64,000 nucleotides of DNA from Vibrio ulleungensis (GCF_016900875.1 NZ_JAFEUM010000007.1:62001-126000); one strand, 5' to 3'; positions 15,351 through 24,488 are shown, counted from the first letter of the stretch. Notes: generated from the letters alone by a model not told the origin. Translations and numbers: made by a program.

Positions 15351-18227
15351 CTATGGTGCAATTTCAAGTTGCTGTAGCGGAATATTTAACGCCTTGAGCT
15401 GTGGGATCAATGATTCAGCATCCCCGACAACGACAATTTGATAGTCGTCAGGGTTAAACCATTTTGCTGCCATCTCATCGAGCGTCTGTTTATCGACGGT
15501 TGCGGCAATACGATTTCTTGTATTTAAGTAATCATAATCAAGGCTATACGTGAGTATACTACTTAAAAGCTGAGCTTTCTGCCCCGGAGTCTCATATTTT
15601 AGAGCGTCTTGTTGCCCTACCGCCATACGCATAAAGTTTAGCTCTGCATCCGTCATACCTTGACTCGAATATTGCTCAAGTTCTAACAGTATCTCTTTAA
15701 TCGAGTCCACTGTTGAATCAGCCCTTACTTGCGCATTAAACACAACAATGCCCACTTCTCGATTGCTTGCAAAGTAGCCGCTGGCACCATAGGTGTACCC
15801 TTTGTCTTCTCTAAGGTTCTGATTTATGCGGCTGTTAAAATTACCTGCCAAATTAAAGTTAGCCAATTGCGAAAGGTAAAGCTCACCTGTGGCGTCAAAC
15901 GGCATGCCATTGCGCACTAATCGCACTATGGTTTGAGGAGCTCGAGGCTTATCAACCACATAGATAGATTGCCCTGTTGGCGCATCGATAGTTTTGCGAC
16001 GTAAAATTGGGGCGGTTTCCCCTTCCCAGCGTTCAAATCGTTGCAGTTGTTTCTTTAGCTCTCGTTCACTGATATCACCGACAACCAGCACTTGTGCGCC
16101 GTGCGGTGAGTAGTGTTGTGCATAGAACTGCTTCACATCATCTAAGGTTAAAGATGCAACAGAGTCGCTAGTACCGTCGCTGCTGCGCGCGTAAAAGGAA
16201 TCACCAAATGCCACTTGTCGAGTTGCTTGAGACGCCAACCAAGAAGGCGTTTGATGTTCATACACCAAACCTTCTAGGGCTTGCTGTTTGATACGGGCAA
16301 AATCTGATTCATTAAATGCAGGTTTAAAGAGCGCCTCTTCGACAACATCTAGGGTTTCTTCAAAATGCTCGCTCAAACTCGACACAGTGATGCTGGTGGT
16401 GTACTCCCCAGAGCGAATTGACACACTACTACCCAACCCATCGAGTTGAGCTTGTATCTCTTCACTGTCGCGCAATTGAGTTCCTTCACTCATCATTGAT
16501 GCCGTTAAGCCTGCAATGCCTTCTTTTCCAATTGCAGCATAACGATTACCTGCAGGCATCCGTAATTGGAATAGCACTGTTGGCGTTTCACTTGAAACAG
16601 TGCCCAGCACCTCTACGTCGTTGTCGGTGTGGAACTGATACAGTTTGGGTAAGGTCACGCTAACAGCGGTGCCCACTTGTGGCATCACGCTGCGATCAAA
16701 ATTATCCACCGCAGTTCGAAGATCAAGCTGATCTTCTGACACCTTTTGGTATTCAGGCAATGTGCGTTCTGGCGTGACAAAGTTAGCCGGTCTGGCCGCC
16801 AATTGACTCTCACCCTTAGGCACTACGCTTAGCGTCACGCGTGGCTTGTCTTTGACATAAGTAAGATAGCTTTGATACACAGACGCTTGATCAACGGCAT
16901 TAATCGCTTCTAAGTTCGACTGCAATCTATCTGGTTGCCCATAAAACGTCTCGTTTGAGGCAAGCATAGAGACTTTACCCGACACACTTTGCAGCGAGAA
17001 TATAGAGCTGGCTTTAGCTGAGCCGGCGATTTGGTCTAGTTGGCTTTGCTCTACTTGCTCTAAGGTAAAGTTCTCCATAATGTCAGAGACTTGATCATAA
17101 ATAGGCCCAAGGTTTGCCTCATCGCCAGAATTGACCATCACTACCACATAGAAGTTGCAAGCGAGTTCTGAGCAATCACTGTACGCCGCTGCACTCAGTG
17201 CTTTTTGGGTTTTCACCAACTCTTGATACAAAATACTGTTTCGACCATTGCCTACTATTGTGGCCAATGCTTCTAGCGAGCGCTGATCGTCAGCACCGCG
17301 GTAAGAGGTAGGCCACCCCATAACCATCATCGGTTGGCGGATTCGATCTTCTAAAGTCACAAATCGATCTTCAGGCAGTACAGCTGGCTGTTTTGGTGCA
17401 GACTCTACAGCTGGCCCTTCTGGGATCGACCCAAAATACTGACTTATCCATTCCATCGTTTGCTGTTCATCAATGTCGCCGCCAATAGTCAACACCGCAT
17501 TGTTGGGGCCATACCAGCGAAGGAAAAACGCTTTTAGGTCATTAACATCGACGCGATCTAAGTCTTCAACGTAACCGATGGTTTGCCACGAGTAAGGGTG
17601 TCCTTCTGGGTACATCGCTTCGCCCAGTTTTTCCCATGTGAGGCCGTATGGGCGATTGTCATAGTTTTGCGCACGCTCATTTTTAACAGTGTCTCGCTGG
17701 ATTTCAAACTTACGCTGAGAGACCGCCTCAAGTAAAAAACCCATTCTGTCTGATTCCATCCACAACACTTTTTCCAGTTGGTTAGACGGAACCGTTTGGT
17801 AGTAATTTGTTCGATCGCGGTTGGTGGTGCCGTTTAAATCACCGCCGGCTTCAGTAATGATCTTAAAATGTTCTTGATCGCCAACATGCTTAGAGCCTTG
17901 GAACATCATATGCTCAAAGAAATGAGCAAAGCCTGACTTCCCTACCTCTTCACGGGCCGAACCGACGTGGTAAGTCACATCGACGTGCACCAATGGGTCG
18001 GAATCATCAGGGCTTAAAATAACGGTTAAACCGTTGTCGAGAACATATTTGGAGTAGGCAATTGAGGCAACATTGGATTGTTTCTCTACTTGCTCGACCA
18101 ATGTGTAGCCAAGCTTTTCTTCTTCAACCGGTGCTTGAGAAGACGGATTGCTGCATCCGACCAAGATCGCACCCAATCCAAGCATGGTCACACTTGTGGC
18201 CAGTTTGTTTACCCAATTATTTTGCAT
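15351..18227 (-). CDS. M16 family zinc peptidase, lipoprotein
   Basis: A 958-residue double-length peptidase. The signal peptide ends in LVGC (C25), so it should be a lipoprotein outside the inner membrane. The N-terminal half carries the inverted zinc motif HFFEH (H102, E105, H106) and the downstream glutamate region typical of M16. The C-terminal half (about 520-950) is the inactive paired domain with the R/Y substrate-holding region near 790-830 (GNFNSRINQNLREDKGYTYG). It probably degrades peptides in the periplasm. It starts 9 bp after yqaA and is last in an MDR-yqaA-M16 operon ending at a terminator. It is not pitrilysin (ptrA) by context, and I give no symbol. Confidence 0.9.
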   Translation of the reverse strand: MQNNWVNKLATSVTMLGLGAILVGCSNPSSQAPVEEEKLGYTLVEQVEKQSNVASIAYSKYVLDNGLTVILSPDDSDPLVHVDVTYHVGSAREEVGKSGFAHFFEHMMFQGSKHVGDQEHFKIITEAGGDLNGTTNRDRTNYYQTVPSNQLEKVLWMESDRMGFLLEAVSQRKFEIQRDTVKNERAQNYDNRPYGLTWEKLGEAMYPEGHPYSWQTIGYVEDLDRVDVNDLKAFFLRWYGPNNAVLTIGGDIDEQQTMEWISQYFGSIPEGPAVESAPKQPAVLPEDRFVTLEDRIRQPMMVMGWPTSYRGADDQRSLEALATIVGNGRNSILYQELVKTQKALSAAAYSDCSELACNFYVVVMVNSGDEANLGPIYDQVSDIMENFTLEQVEQSQLDQIAGSAKASSIFSLQSVSGKVSMLASNETFYGQPDRLQSNLEAINAVDQASVYQSYLTYVKDKPRVTLSVVPKGESQLAARPANFVTPERTLPEYQKVSEDQLDLRTAVDNFDRSVMPQVGTAVSVTLPKLYQFHTDNDVEVLGTVSSETPTVLFQLRMPAGNRYAAIGKEGIAGLTASMMSEGTQLRDSEEIQAQLDGLGSSVSIRSGEYTTSITVSSLSEHFEETLDVVEEALFKPAFNESDFARIKQQALEGLVYEHQTPSWLASQATRQVAFGDSFYARSSDGTSDSVASLTLDDVKQFYAQHYSPHGAQVLVVGDISERELKKQLQRFERWEGETAPILRRKTIDAPTGQSIYVVDKPRAPQTIVRLVRNGMPFDATGELYLSQLANFNLAGNFNSRINQNLREDKGYTYGASGYFASNREVGIVVFNAQVRADSTVDSIKEILLELEQYSSQGMTDAELNFMRMAVGQQDALKYETPGQKAQLLSSILTYSLDYDYLNTRNRIAATVDKQTLDEMAAKWFNPDDYQIVVVGDAESLIPQLKALNIPLQQLEIAP

Positions 18228-18236
18228 CTTTTCCCC

Positions 18237-18686
18237 TCAAAAAAACCCATAGTACAGTGCGGCCATCGTTGCATACCGTAGGGCTTTACCTATGGCAATG
18301 GCGATCACACAGGGTATAAACTTTAGCCGTAACCACCCTGCAGCAAGGCAAAGTGGGTCACCAATAACCGGCAACCAACTAAAAAGTAAAGCAAACACGC
18401 CGTAGCGCTCTATATAGTGTATAGCCTTTTGACTGTTTTTTTGGCGACTAGTTCGATTTGGTAGCCACAATCCAATCCAATAGTTGGTTAATCCACCAAG
18501 CGTATTCCCGACAGTTGCAGCAACTAAAATGGCCACCAAGGGTTCAGAGGCCTGGTTAAGTGCAACCAATAGAGCGGCCTCAGAACCACCTGGTAATAAT
18601 GTGGCACTTAAAAAACCTGTCCAAAAGAGTATCAGTAATGGGGATCCTGCAAACCATTCAGCGATCCATGAAAATATCGTTTCCAC
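18237..18686 (-). CDS. yqaA: YqaA family inner membrane protein (SNARE-associated/DedA-like)
   Basis: A 149-residue membrane protein with 4-5 hydrophobic segments. It shares the family stretches GFLSATLLPGGSEAALL, NTLGGLTNYWIG, SWLPVIGDPLCLAAGWLR and GKALRYATMAAL with E. coli YqaA. DedA-superfamily members move lipids across the membrane; the role of YqaA itself is unknown. The GTG start overlaps the TAG stop of the upstream oxidoreductase by one base, so translation is probably coupled. In E. coli yqaA is also a neighbour of gshA. Confidence 0.88.
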   Translation of the reverse strand: METIFSWIAEWFAGSPLLILFWTGFLSATLLPGGSEAALLVALNQASEPLVAILVAATVGNTLGGLTNYWIGLWLPNRTSRQKNSQKAIHYIERYGVFALLFSWLPVIGDPLCLAAGWLRLKFIPCVIAIAIGKALRYATMAALYYGFF

Positions 18687-19639
18687 TAGTGACTAAGATC
18701 TAACAATACTTTTCCGCGTGTATGCCCCGTTTCAACTTGCTGGTGCGCCTTGACGACATCGGCCATCGAAAAGACCGTCTGAATGTCAATTTTCAACGAG
18801 CCGTCACCCACCATATTAAGCAACGTCGTAAGTTGTTCAGTATTAGGCTCAACAAGCATTCCTTCGGCGGTTACGCCGATGTTTTCAGCCTCTGCCTTTA
18901 TTTTATCGGCAGTAATGGTGGGAATAGTGATGACTCTCGAGCCTGATTTTAGGCATTTCATTGCATCAAGTGCGACGTCGCCACCAATCAGATCAATCAG
19001 CACGTCAATGCCCTGTAGCTGCTGAGATGCGGGGGCAACATGATAGTTAATCGCGGTCGCACCGAGTGTTGCCATGTAATCCAAATTAGTTGCGCCACAG
19101 GTTGTATAAACATCGGCACCTGTTGCTACGGCCAATTGAACGGCAATATGTCCCACGCCGCCAGCTCCACCTAGAATCAAAACCGATTGACCAGGCTCTA
19201 TGCTGGCTTTTTGAACCGCCTGCATCGCCGTTAATCCGGCTAAAGGTAGTGCTGCTGCAGCTTCGAATGTAATCGAGTTTGGCACTTTTAGAAGCTCTTG
19301 GCTCACCACATTGAGGCGCTGAGCATAAGCACCCGCCTCGAGGGGAAACCCTATGAACCCGACAACATGATCGCCAATGGAAAAGCCTGATACAGAGTCA
19401 CCGACAGCCAATACTTTGCCGACTAGGTCGTAACCTGGCGTCCAAGGTAAATTGTCTTTATTGCTTTGTGCTGCCCACCCAAGACCGGCTCGCGTCTTCA
19501 CATCGATAGGATTAATCGATGCAAACATACCTTCAACTTGCACCTCATTGTCTGCTGGTGCTGCAAGTTCCGCTTCAACAATTTCTAAGGTTTCCGCTGG
19601 CCCAAACTGGGGAATGACGACTTTAAAAGAGGTTGGCAT
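18686..19639 (-). CDS. Zinc-independent MDR family NADPH-dependent oxidoreductase (quinone oxidoreductase-like)
   Basis: A 317-residue medium-chain dehydrogenase/reductase. It has a GroES-like N-terminal domain (about 1-125, with NPIDVKTRAG and PGYDLVGKVLAVGDSV) and a Rossmann domain with the dinucleotide motif LILGGAGGVGHIAVQLA (about 150-166). The structural-zinc cysteines are absent, which fits the quinone oxidoreductase branch. The substrate cannot be named; enones or quinones are typical. The frame opens at 19654, but the ATG at 19639 has GGAG about 9 nt upstream. It heads the operon with yqaA and the M16 gene, just after the oadB terminator. Confidence 0.85.
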   Translation of the reverse strand: MPTSFKVVIPQFGPAETLEIVEAELAAPADNEVQVEGMFASINPIDVKTRAGLGWAAQSNKDNLPWTPGYDLVGKVLAVGDSVSGFSIGDHVVGFIGFPLEAGAYAQRLNVVSQELLKVPNSITFEAAAALPLAGLTAMQAVQKASIEPGQSVLILGGAGGVGHIAVQLAVATGADVYTTCGATNLDYMATLGATAINYHVAPASQQLQGIDVLIDLIGGDVALDAMKCLKSGSRVITIPTITADKIKAEAENIGVTAEGMLVEPNTEQLTTLLNMVGDGSLKIDIQTVFSMADVVKAHQQVETGHTRGKVLLDLSH

Positions 19640-19668
19640 AGCATCGAGCTCCATATTGGCTAAACAAA

Positions 19669-19694
19669 AAAGAGGCGCATAAATGCGCCTCTTT
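19669..19694 (-). terminator. Terminator after oadB
   Basis: A perfect 12-bp stem (AAAGAGGCGCAT with ATGCGCCTCTTT) followed by T-rich sequence on the minus strand lies 57 bp beyond the oadB stop. Confidence 0.86.
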
Positions 19695-19750
19695 GACTAT
19701 AAACCATTTTATTACAACACACTAACTCAACAATCAGTGTAGTGTCAGTA

Positions 19751-20881
19751 TTAGCCCACGATTGCCAACAAGATACCTGCAGCCACCGCTGACCCTAATA
19801 CTCCAGCAACGTTAGGTCCCATAGCGTGCATCAACAAGAAGTTCTGGTTATTTGCTTCCAGCCCAACTTTATTTACAACGCGCGCCGCCATCGGTACAGC
19901 CGAAACTCCAGCCGCGCCGATCAGTGGGTTGATGTCTTCTTTGGTGTATTTATTCAGTAGTTTAGCCATAAGAACACCCGTAGCAGTACCAATAGAGAAT
20001 GCCACTGCACCTAAGCCCAAAATACCCAAAGTTTCAACGTTGAGGAACTTGTCAGCTTGAAGTTTAGAGCCTACACCTAGTCCCAAGAAGATGGTCACTA
20101 TGTTGATCAACTCGTTTTGCGCAGTCTTTGATAGGCGATCAACCACACCGGCTTCACGCATAAGGTTGCCCAAACAGAACATACCGACCAGTGGCGTCGC
20201 TGACGGTAAGAACAAGATAGTCATGACCAACACTACAAGTGGGAACATGATTTTCTCGAATTTACCAACATGACGCAGCTGAGCCATCTTGATTTTACGC
20301 TCTTCTGGATTAGTCAGCGCCTTCATAATTGGTGGCTGAATAATTGGAACCAGTGCCATGTAGCTGTATGCTGCAACCGCAATAGCACCGAGCAAATCAG
20401 GTGACAACTTACTGGCTAAGAATATTGCAGTAGGACCATCGGCCCCCCCAATGATGGCGATTGACGACGCATCTTGCATCGAAAATTCCATACCTGGGAT
20501 GTAGTTCAGCAAGATTGCGCCAAATAATGTCGCAAAGATACCAAACTGAGCCGCTGCGCCTAACCAGAGTGTTTTAGGGTTAGCGATCAAGGCACCAAAA
20601 TCGGTCATTGCACCAACGCCCATGAAAATGAGCAATGGGAATACACCCGTCGAGATACCCATTTCGTACACGTAGTACAGAAGACCACCTGGCTCTGTAA
20701 AGCCAGCATTAGGGATATTGGCTAGAATGGCACCAAAGCCAATCGGCAATAACAGCAAAGGTTCAAACCCTTTACGAATTGCCAAAAATAGGAGCCCACA
20801 CCCCACGGCAATCATACACAGCTGACCAAACTCAAAGTTGGCAATCCCTGTCTCTGACCAAAGTGTCAGTAATCCATCCAT
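19751..20881 (-). CDS. oadB: Na+-translocating oxaloacetate decarboxylase, beta subunit
   Basis: A 376-residue integral membrane protein that decarboxylates carboxybiotin and couples this to sodium export. Family hallmarks are [13 protein letters not shown] (about 140-152, with the sodium-site aspartate) and the C-terminal [14 protein letters not shown] and [16 protein letters not shown]. About nine to eleven hydrophobic segments are visible. It is last in oadG-oadA-oadB, 7 bp after oadA, and ends at a terminator. The length is shorter than the 430-residue versions but matches the short vibrio form. Confidence 0.94.
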   Translation of the reverse strand: MDGLLTLWSETGIANFEFGQLCMIAVGCGLLFLAIRKGFEPLLLLPIGFGAILANIPNAGFTEPGGLLYYVYEMGISTGVFPLLIFMGVGAMTDFGALIANPKTLWLGAAAQFGIFATLFGAILLNYIPGMEFSMQDASSIAIIGGADGPTAIFLASKLSPDLLGAIAVAAYSYMALVPIIQPPIMKALTNPEERKIKMAQLRHVGKFEKIMFPLVVLVMTILFLPSATPLVGMFCLGNLMREAGVVDRLSKTAQNELINIVTIFLGLGVGSKLQADKFLNVETLGILGLGAVAFSIGTATGVLMAKLLNKYTKEDINPLIGAAGVSAVPMAARVVNKVGLEANNQNFLLMHAMGPNVAGVLGSAVAAGILLAIVG

Positions 20882-20888
20882 TGCCTTA

Positions 20889-22673
20889 TTACTCCAAGCT
20901 TAATAGTGGTGAGCCTACTTTCACAGCATCACCTTCTTTAACGTGTAAGTCGTGTACGACACCGCCTCGTGATGCACGTACTTCGGTTTCCATCTTCATG
21001 GCTTCAAGGATAAGCAATACATCGCCTTCTTCGACTTCCTCACCGGTTTGTACATTCACTTTAAAGATGTTACCGGCTAATGGCGCAGGAACATCTTCGG
21101 ATGCCGCTGACGATGCAACAGGTGCCGCAGGCGCTGCTTGTGACGCACCTTTAGCAGGAGCCACAGAAGTCACTTCGCCTTGAGGCCCAACTTCAACATC
21201 GTAAACTTGACCATCTACTTTCACGGAATAGGCTTCAACACCACCTTTAGCTGGAGCCGCAACAGGTGCTTCAACTACAGGCTCTTTGCCTGGAGCCGGT
21301 TCAAAGGCATCCGGGTTGTGACGGTTTTTCAGGAACTTAAGACCTACTTGAGGGAACAATGCGTAAGTCAAAACATCATCAACCGTATCCTCGGCCAAAG
21401 AGATCCCTTCAGCTTTAGACTTCTCTAGCAGTTCAGTGGTCAATGCATCCAGCTCGTCGTCTAGCAAATCGGCAGGACGACAGGTAATAGGTTCTTTCCC
21501 GTCTAGCACTTTAGCTTGTAAGTCGGCGTTAACTGCAGCCGGAGCCGAACCGTATTCACCTTTTAGTACCCCTGCAGTCTCTTTAGTGATGCTCTTATAG
21601 CGCTCGCCAGTTAAGACGTTGATCACCGCTTGAGTACCCACAATTTGAGAGGTCGGCGTTACCAGTGGAATAAAACCAAGATCCTCACGAACACGAGGGA
21701 TCTCTTCAAGCACTTCATCAATGCGATCCGCCGCGCCTTGCTCTTTAAGTTGGCCTTCCATGTTAGTTAACATGCCGCCCGGAACTTGAGCGATAAGGAT
21801 TCGAGAATCAACGCCTTTTAGCGCACCTTCCCACTTCGCGTATTTCTTACGTACTTCGCGGAAGTAAGCCGCTATAGGTTCAATTTGGTCAAGCTTGAGG
21901 TTGGTGTCACGTTCTGTCTCTTGCAGCATAGCGACAACGGTTTCCGTTGGCGTGTGACCGTACGTACAGCTCATTGACGAAATTGCAGTATCAAGAATAT
22001 CAATACCAGCTTCAACGGCTTTAACGGCTGTTGCCGTAGAAAGACCAGTGGTCGCATGACAATGCAACGCAAGCGGAATATCACAAGACGCTTTAATACG
22101 AGTAATAAGCTCTTCCGCTTCGTACGGACGCAGCAGACCAGACATATCCTTAATACACAGCGAGTGGCAACCTAAGTCTTCTAAACGTTTAGCCAAATCG
22201 ACCCAAGTGTCAGCGTTGTGCACAGGGCTTGTCGTGTACGATAACGTACCTTGCGCATGTGCACCGACGTCGACCGCTGCCTTTACCGCAGTTTGGAAGT
22301 TACGCACGTCGTTCATTGCATCAAAAATACGGAATACGTCCATTCCGTTGCTGTGTGCACGCTCTACAAATTTTGTAACCACATCATCAGCATAATGGCG
22401 GTAACCCAGTAGGTTTTGACCACGCAATAGCATTTGCATTGGTGTATTTGGCATTGCTTTTTTGAGCTCGCGTAAGCGCTCCCAAGGATCTTCGCCTAAA
22501 AAGCGAATGCAAGAGTCAAAAGTAGCGCCTCCCCAAGTTTCGAGAGACCAGTAACCGACTTTATCAAGTTCGGCTGCAATAGGTAGCATGTCTTCAATAC
22601 GCATGCGGGTTGCAAATAAAGACTGATGAGCATCGCGAAGCACGACATCAGTTAAAGCAAGTGGTTTAGACAT
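20889..22673 (-). CDS. oadA: Oxaloacetate decarboxylase, alpha subunit (biotin carrier)
   Basis: A 594-residue cytoplasmic subunit. The carboxyltransferase TIM barrel (about 5-270) begins with [19 protein letters not shown] and includes [14 protein letters not shown] and [11 protein letters not shown]. The conserved carboxylase domain follows (about 290-470). An Ala/Pro-rich hinge (about 465-525) leads to the biotinyl domain with EAMKMET, in which K560 carries biotin. It transfers the carboxyl group of oxaloacetate to biotin for OadB. No citrate lyase or citrate carrier genes are nearby, so the pump may serve general oxaloacetate or pyruvate metabolism rather than dedicated citrate fermentation. 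Confidence 0.95.
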   Translation of the reverse strand: MSKPLALTDVVLRDAHQSLFATRMRIEDMLPIAAELDKVGYWSLETWGGATFDSCIRFLGEDPWERLRELKKAMPNTPMQMLLRGQNLLGYRHYADDVVTKFVERAHSNGMDVFRIFDAMNDVRNFQTAVKAAVDVGAHAQGTLSYTTSPVHNADTWVDLAKRLEDLGCHSLCIKDMSGLLRPYEAEELITRIKASCDIPLALHCHATTGLSTATAVKAVEAGIDILDTAISSMSCTYGHTPTETVVAMLQETERDTNLKLDQIEPIAAYFREVRKKYAKWEGALKGVDSRILIAQVPGGMLTNMEGQLKEQGAADRIDEVLEEIPRVREDLGFIPLVTPTSQIVGTQAVINVLTGERYKSITKETAGVLKGEYGSAPAAVNADLQAKVLDGKEPITCRPADLLDDELDALTTELLEKSKAEGISLAEDTVDDVLTYALFPQVGLKFLKNRHNPDAFEPAPGKEPVVEAPVAAPAKGGVEAYSVKVDGQVYDVEVGPQGEVTSVAPAKGASQAAPAAPVASSAASEDVPAPLAGNIFKVNVQTGEEVEEGDVLLILEAMKMETEVRASRGGVVHDLHVKEGDAVKVGSPLLSLE

Positions 22674-22697
22674 GGGCTTAACTCCTTTTAAATTGTT

Positions 22698-22961
22698 CTA
22701 CTTCGCTGAAGTTGCACGGTACTTATGTACAGCTGCAGATATAGCGGCCACCGTTTTCGGATCGACGTCCGAACTATTTTGATTATTCGCTTTGGTGGAG
22801 GTATTACGTTTTACGGGTGCGCTTACCACTTCCTCTTTGGGAGCGATTTTCGACAGCAGCTGCACCAATACAATCAGTATGGAGAGGAATACAAACACAA
22901 CCAGCATGCCGGTAAGCATGAGAGTTGCCGCATCCACTAATTGGCTTCCAATATTTGTCAT
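22698..22961 (-). CDS. oadG: Oxaloacetate decarboxylase, gamma subunit
   Basis: An 87-residue small membrane subunit with one transmembrane helix (about 12-36, MLTGMLVVFVFLSILIVLVQ) and a hydrophilic tail ending in VAAISAAVHKYR, the OadG_gamma pattern. It assembles the alpha-beta complex and speeds decarboxylation, probably through a bound zinc. It is first in the operon, 24 bp upstream of oadA. A good promoter lies about 65-95 bp upstream. Confidence 0.92.
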   Translation of the reverse strand: MTNIGSQLVDAATLMLTGMLVVFVFLSILIVLVQLLSKIAPKEEVVSAPVKRNTSTKANNQNSSDVDPKTVAAISAAVHKYRATSAK

Positions 22962-23026
22962 TGTGAGTCCTTTCTCATCGTCCTGACATTCCGCTGCTTG
23001 GTAAGCAAGACAGCGACAGACCTAGG

Positions 23027-23054
23027 ATTATGTCTTTTGCTTGAAGCTTGTCAA
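23027..23054 (-). promoter_or_regulatory. Probable oadGAB promoter
   Basis: On the minus strand, a consensus TTGACA (23054-23049) is followed after 16 bp by CATAAT (23032-23027), a good sigma-70 promoter reading into oadG. Confidence 0.6.
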
Positions 23055-23285
23055 ACATCTGTCATCTATTCTGAATACAGCGTCAAAAACACAACTTTAC
23101 TCGGTCATTGCGTCCGGTAGTTTATGAACTAACTATTTTGACTAAAAAAAATACTACTAAATAGCGCAAAGTAACATGAGGCCCATCAACTAAATCCGAA
23201 TCTAGTATCGACTCACATCAAAAAAAGCAGAAAAAACAGAAAGATGTAATAGAGGTGTATGCGAATATGATGCAGAAATGTTAAA

Positions 23286-23319
23286 AAACCCCGTATTACT
23301 CAGTGTAATTACGGGGTTT
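23286..23319 (-). terminator. Terminator of the tRNA operon
   Basis: A stem of AAACCCCGTA with TACGGGGTTT, extended by partially paired TTAC/GTAAT, is followed on the minus strand by TTTTTT. It lies 9 bp beyond the last tRNA-Arg. Confidence 0.85.
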
Positions 23320-23327
23320 CTTAATAA

Positions 23328-23404
23328 TGGCGCGCTCGGAAGGATTCGAACCTTCGACCGCCTGGTTCGTAGCCAGGTACTCTATCCAGCTGAGCTACGA
23401 GCGC
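23328..23404 (-). tRNA. tRNA-Arg (anticodon ACG), copy 1 from left
   Basis: A 77-nt cloverleaf: acceptor GCGCTCG/CGAGCGC, D arm TAGCTCAGCTGGATAGAG, anticodon loop CTACGAA between CCTGG/CCAGG, T arm with GGTTCGAATCC, discriminator G and an encoded CCA. ACG (read as ICG) decodes CGU, CGC and CGA. Identical by eye to the other five Arg copies here. Confidence 0.97.
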
Positions 23405-23444
23405 GCAATGTTCTGTGTATCGATGTGCCTATTGAAAGGGAAGA

Positions 23445-23521
23445 TGGCGCGCTCGGAAGGATTCGAACCTTCGACCGCCTGGTTCGTAGCCAGGTACTCT
23501 ATCCAGCTGAGCTACGAGCGC
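23445..23521 (-). tRNA. tRNA-Arg (anticodon ACG), copy 2
   Basis: Same 77-nt gene as copy 1, including encoded CCA. Separated from copy 1 by a 40-bp spacer. Confidence 0.97.
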
Positions 23522-23562
23522 GCAATATTCTGTCTATCGATGTATTTTACTGAAAGAAAAGA

Positions 23563-23639
23563 TGGCGCGCTCGGAAGGATTCGAACCTTCGACCGCCTGG
23601 TTCGTAGCCAGGTACTCTATCCAGCTGAGCTACGAGCGC
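23563..23639 (-). tRNA. tRNA-Arg (anticodon ACG), copy 3
   Basis: Same 77-nt gene. Its flanking spacer is clearly similar to the one between copies 1 and 2 (shared TATCGATGT core and following A-rich GAAAG), pointing to tandem duplication. Confidence 0.97.
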
Positions 23640-23678
23640 GCAATATTCTATCTATCGACGTATTCACTAAAAGAAAGA

Positions 23679-23755
23679 TGGCGCGCTCGGAAGGATTCGA
23701 ACCTTCGACCGCCTGGTTCGTAGCCAGGTACTCTATCCAGCTGAGCTACGAGCGC
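23679..23755 (-). tRNA. tRNA-Arg (anticodon ACG), copy 4
   Basis: Same 77-nt gene. The spacer to copy 3 is again similar (CAATATTCTATCTATCGACG). Confidence 0.97.
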
Positions 23756-23799
23756 GCAGAATTCTATTTAATGATCGTCTATTTCAGCAAAAAAATGTA

Positions 23800-23876
23800 T
23801 GGCGCGCTCGGAAGGATTCGAACCTTCGACCGCCTGGTTCGTAGCCAGGTACTCTATCCAGCTGAGCTACGAGCGC
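23800..23876 (-). tRNA. tRNA-Arg (anticodon ACG), copy 5
   Basis: Same 77-nt gene. The spacer to copy 4 has diverged. Confidence 0.97.
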
Positions 23877-23967
23877 GCAATTTTAAAGCGTGTGAAATAT
23901 ATCACATTTCACTAATTTAGAAACAAAAAAATTGACCCTTTGGCCAACTATTTTCGCAGCAAATTAA

Positions 23968-24060
23968 TGGCGGTGAGGGAGGGATTCGAACCCTCGATAC
24001 GGCTACAAACCGTATACTCCCTTAGCAGGGGAGCGCCTTCAGCCTCTCGGCCACCTCACC
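23968..24060 (-). tRNA. tRNA-Ser (anticodon GCT), copy 1
   Basis: A 93-nt class II tRNA: acceptor GGTGAGG/CCTCACC-type pairing, anticodon loop CTGCTAA between CTCCC/GGGAG, a long variable arm (TATACGGTTTGTAGCCGTAT), T arm GGTTCGAATCC, discriminator G and encoded CCA. It decodes AGC and AGU. Confidence 0.97.
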
Positions 24061-24091
24061 ACATTGTTATTCTCTGCTTTGAAACAAAGAA

Positions 24092-24168
24092 TGGCGCGCT
24101 CGGAAGGATTCGAACCTTCGACCGCCTGGTTCGTAGCCAGGTACTCTATCCAGCTGAGCTACGAGCGC
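24092..24168 (-). tRNA. tRNA-Arg (anticodon ACG), copy 6
   Basis: Same 77-nt tRNA-Arg gene as the others, located between the two tRNA-Ser copies. Confidence 0.97.
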
Positions 24169-24208
24169 GCATTTTGCTATAAGCTATTGCTTTTAGCTTC
24201 CACAAGAA

Positions 24209-24301
24209 TGGCGGTGAGGGAGGGATTCGAACCCTCGATACGGCTACAAACCGTATACTCCCTTAGCAGGGGAGCGCCTTCAGCCTCTCGGCCACCTCAC
24301 C
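24209..24301 (-). tRNA. tRNA-Ser (anticodon GCT), copy 2 (first in operon)
   Basis: Same 93-nt class II tRNA as the other Ser copy. It is promoter-proximal; the operon promoter starts just upstream. Confidence 0.97.
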
Positions 24302-24316
24302 ATCTTGCGGACGCAC

Positions 24317-24344
24317 ATATTACGATTTGGGCGAAATATGTCAA
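24317..24344 (-). promoter_or_regulatory. Strong promoter of the tRNA operon
   Basis: On the minus strand, TTGACA (24344-24339), a 16-bp spacer and TAATAT (24322-24317) are followed by the GC-rich discriminator GTGCGTCCGC, the pattern of stringently controlled stable-RNA promoters. RelA, encoded in this window, makes the effector of such control. Confidence 0.8.
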
Positions 24345-24370
24345 ACAAAATTTTGGGAAAATACACGAAA

Positions 24371-24390
24371 TACTGTGCGATAGCACAGTA
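24371..24390. promoter_or_regulatory. LexA-like palindrome upstream of the tRNA promoter
   Basis: TACTGTGCGATAGCACAGTA is a perfect palindrome (8-bp arms, 4-nt centre) that fits CTGT-N8-ACAG and the flanking TA/TA of LexA boxes, although the centre is more GC-rich than usual. It lies 26 bp upstream of the tRNA -35 element. It could instead bind another dimeric regulator. Confidence 0.4.
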
Positions 24391-24461
24391 ATCGACCAAA
24401 GCGTGTAAAAAGCGCTGTTTTAGATGATAAAGCGCGCTGTTTTTTCTCGACTTTAGATCAA

Positions 24462-24487
24462 AAAAAGCCAGCGAATGCTGGCTTTTT
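24462..24487 (-). terminator. Terminator overlapping the csrA 3' end
   Basis: A perfect 11-bp stem (AAAAAGCCAGC with GCTGGCTTTTT) and GAAT loop lies directly after the csrA stop and is followed by TGAT on the minus strand; the T-run is within the stem arm. Confidence 0.82.
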
Positions 24488-24488
24488 C

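Larger units (their letters stand above)
22962..23327. other. Noncoding region between oadG and the tRNA array
   Basis: This 366-bp stretch holds the oadGAB promoter and the tRNA operon terminator (23286-23319). The AT-rich middle (about 23100-23280) has no convincing ORF, repeat or RNA feature. Confidence 0.5.

Noticed and set aside
20779..21183. A 134-codon plus-strand ORF across the oadA/oadB junction
   Set aside because: It is a low-complexity Ser/Thr/Ala frame created by the Ala/Pro-rich hinge of OadA on the opposite strand.
23328..24301. Regular repeat-spacer pattern resembling a CRISPR array
   Set aside because: The 77-bp repeats are complete tRNA genes, and the spacers are themselves related or irregular in length; no cas genes are present.
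23278..24408. Several plus-strand ORFs with repeated MARSEGFEPSTAWFVARYS-like protein
   Set aside because: These are antisense translations of the tRNA-Arg and tRNA-Ser genes, a well-known artefact. The cloverleaf and CCA ends on the minus strand explain the sequence fully.
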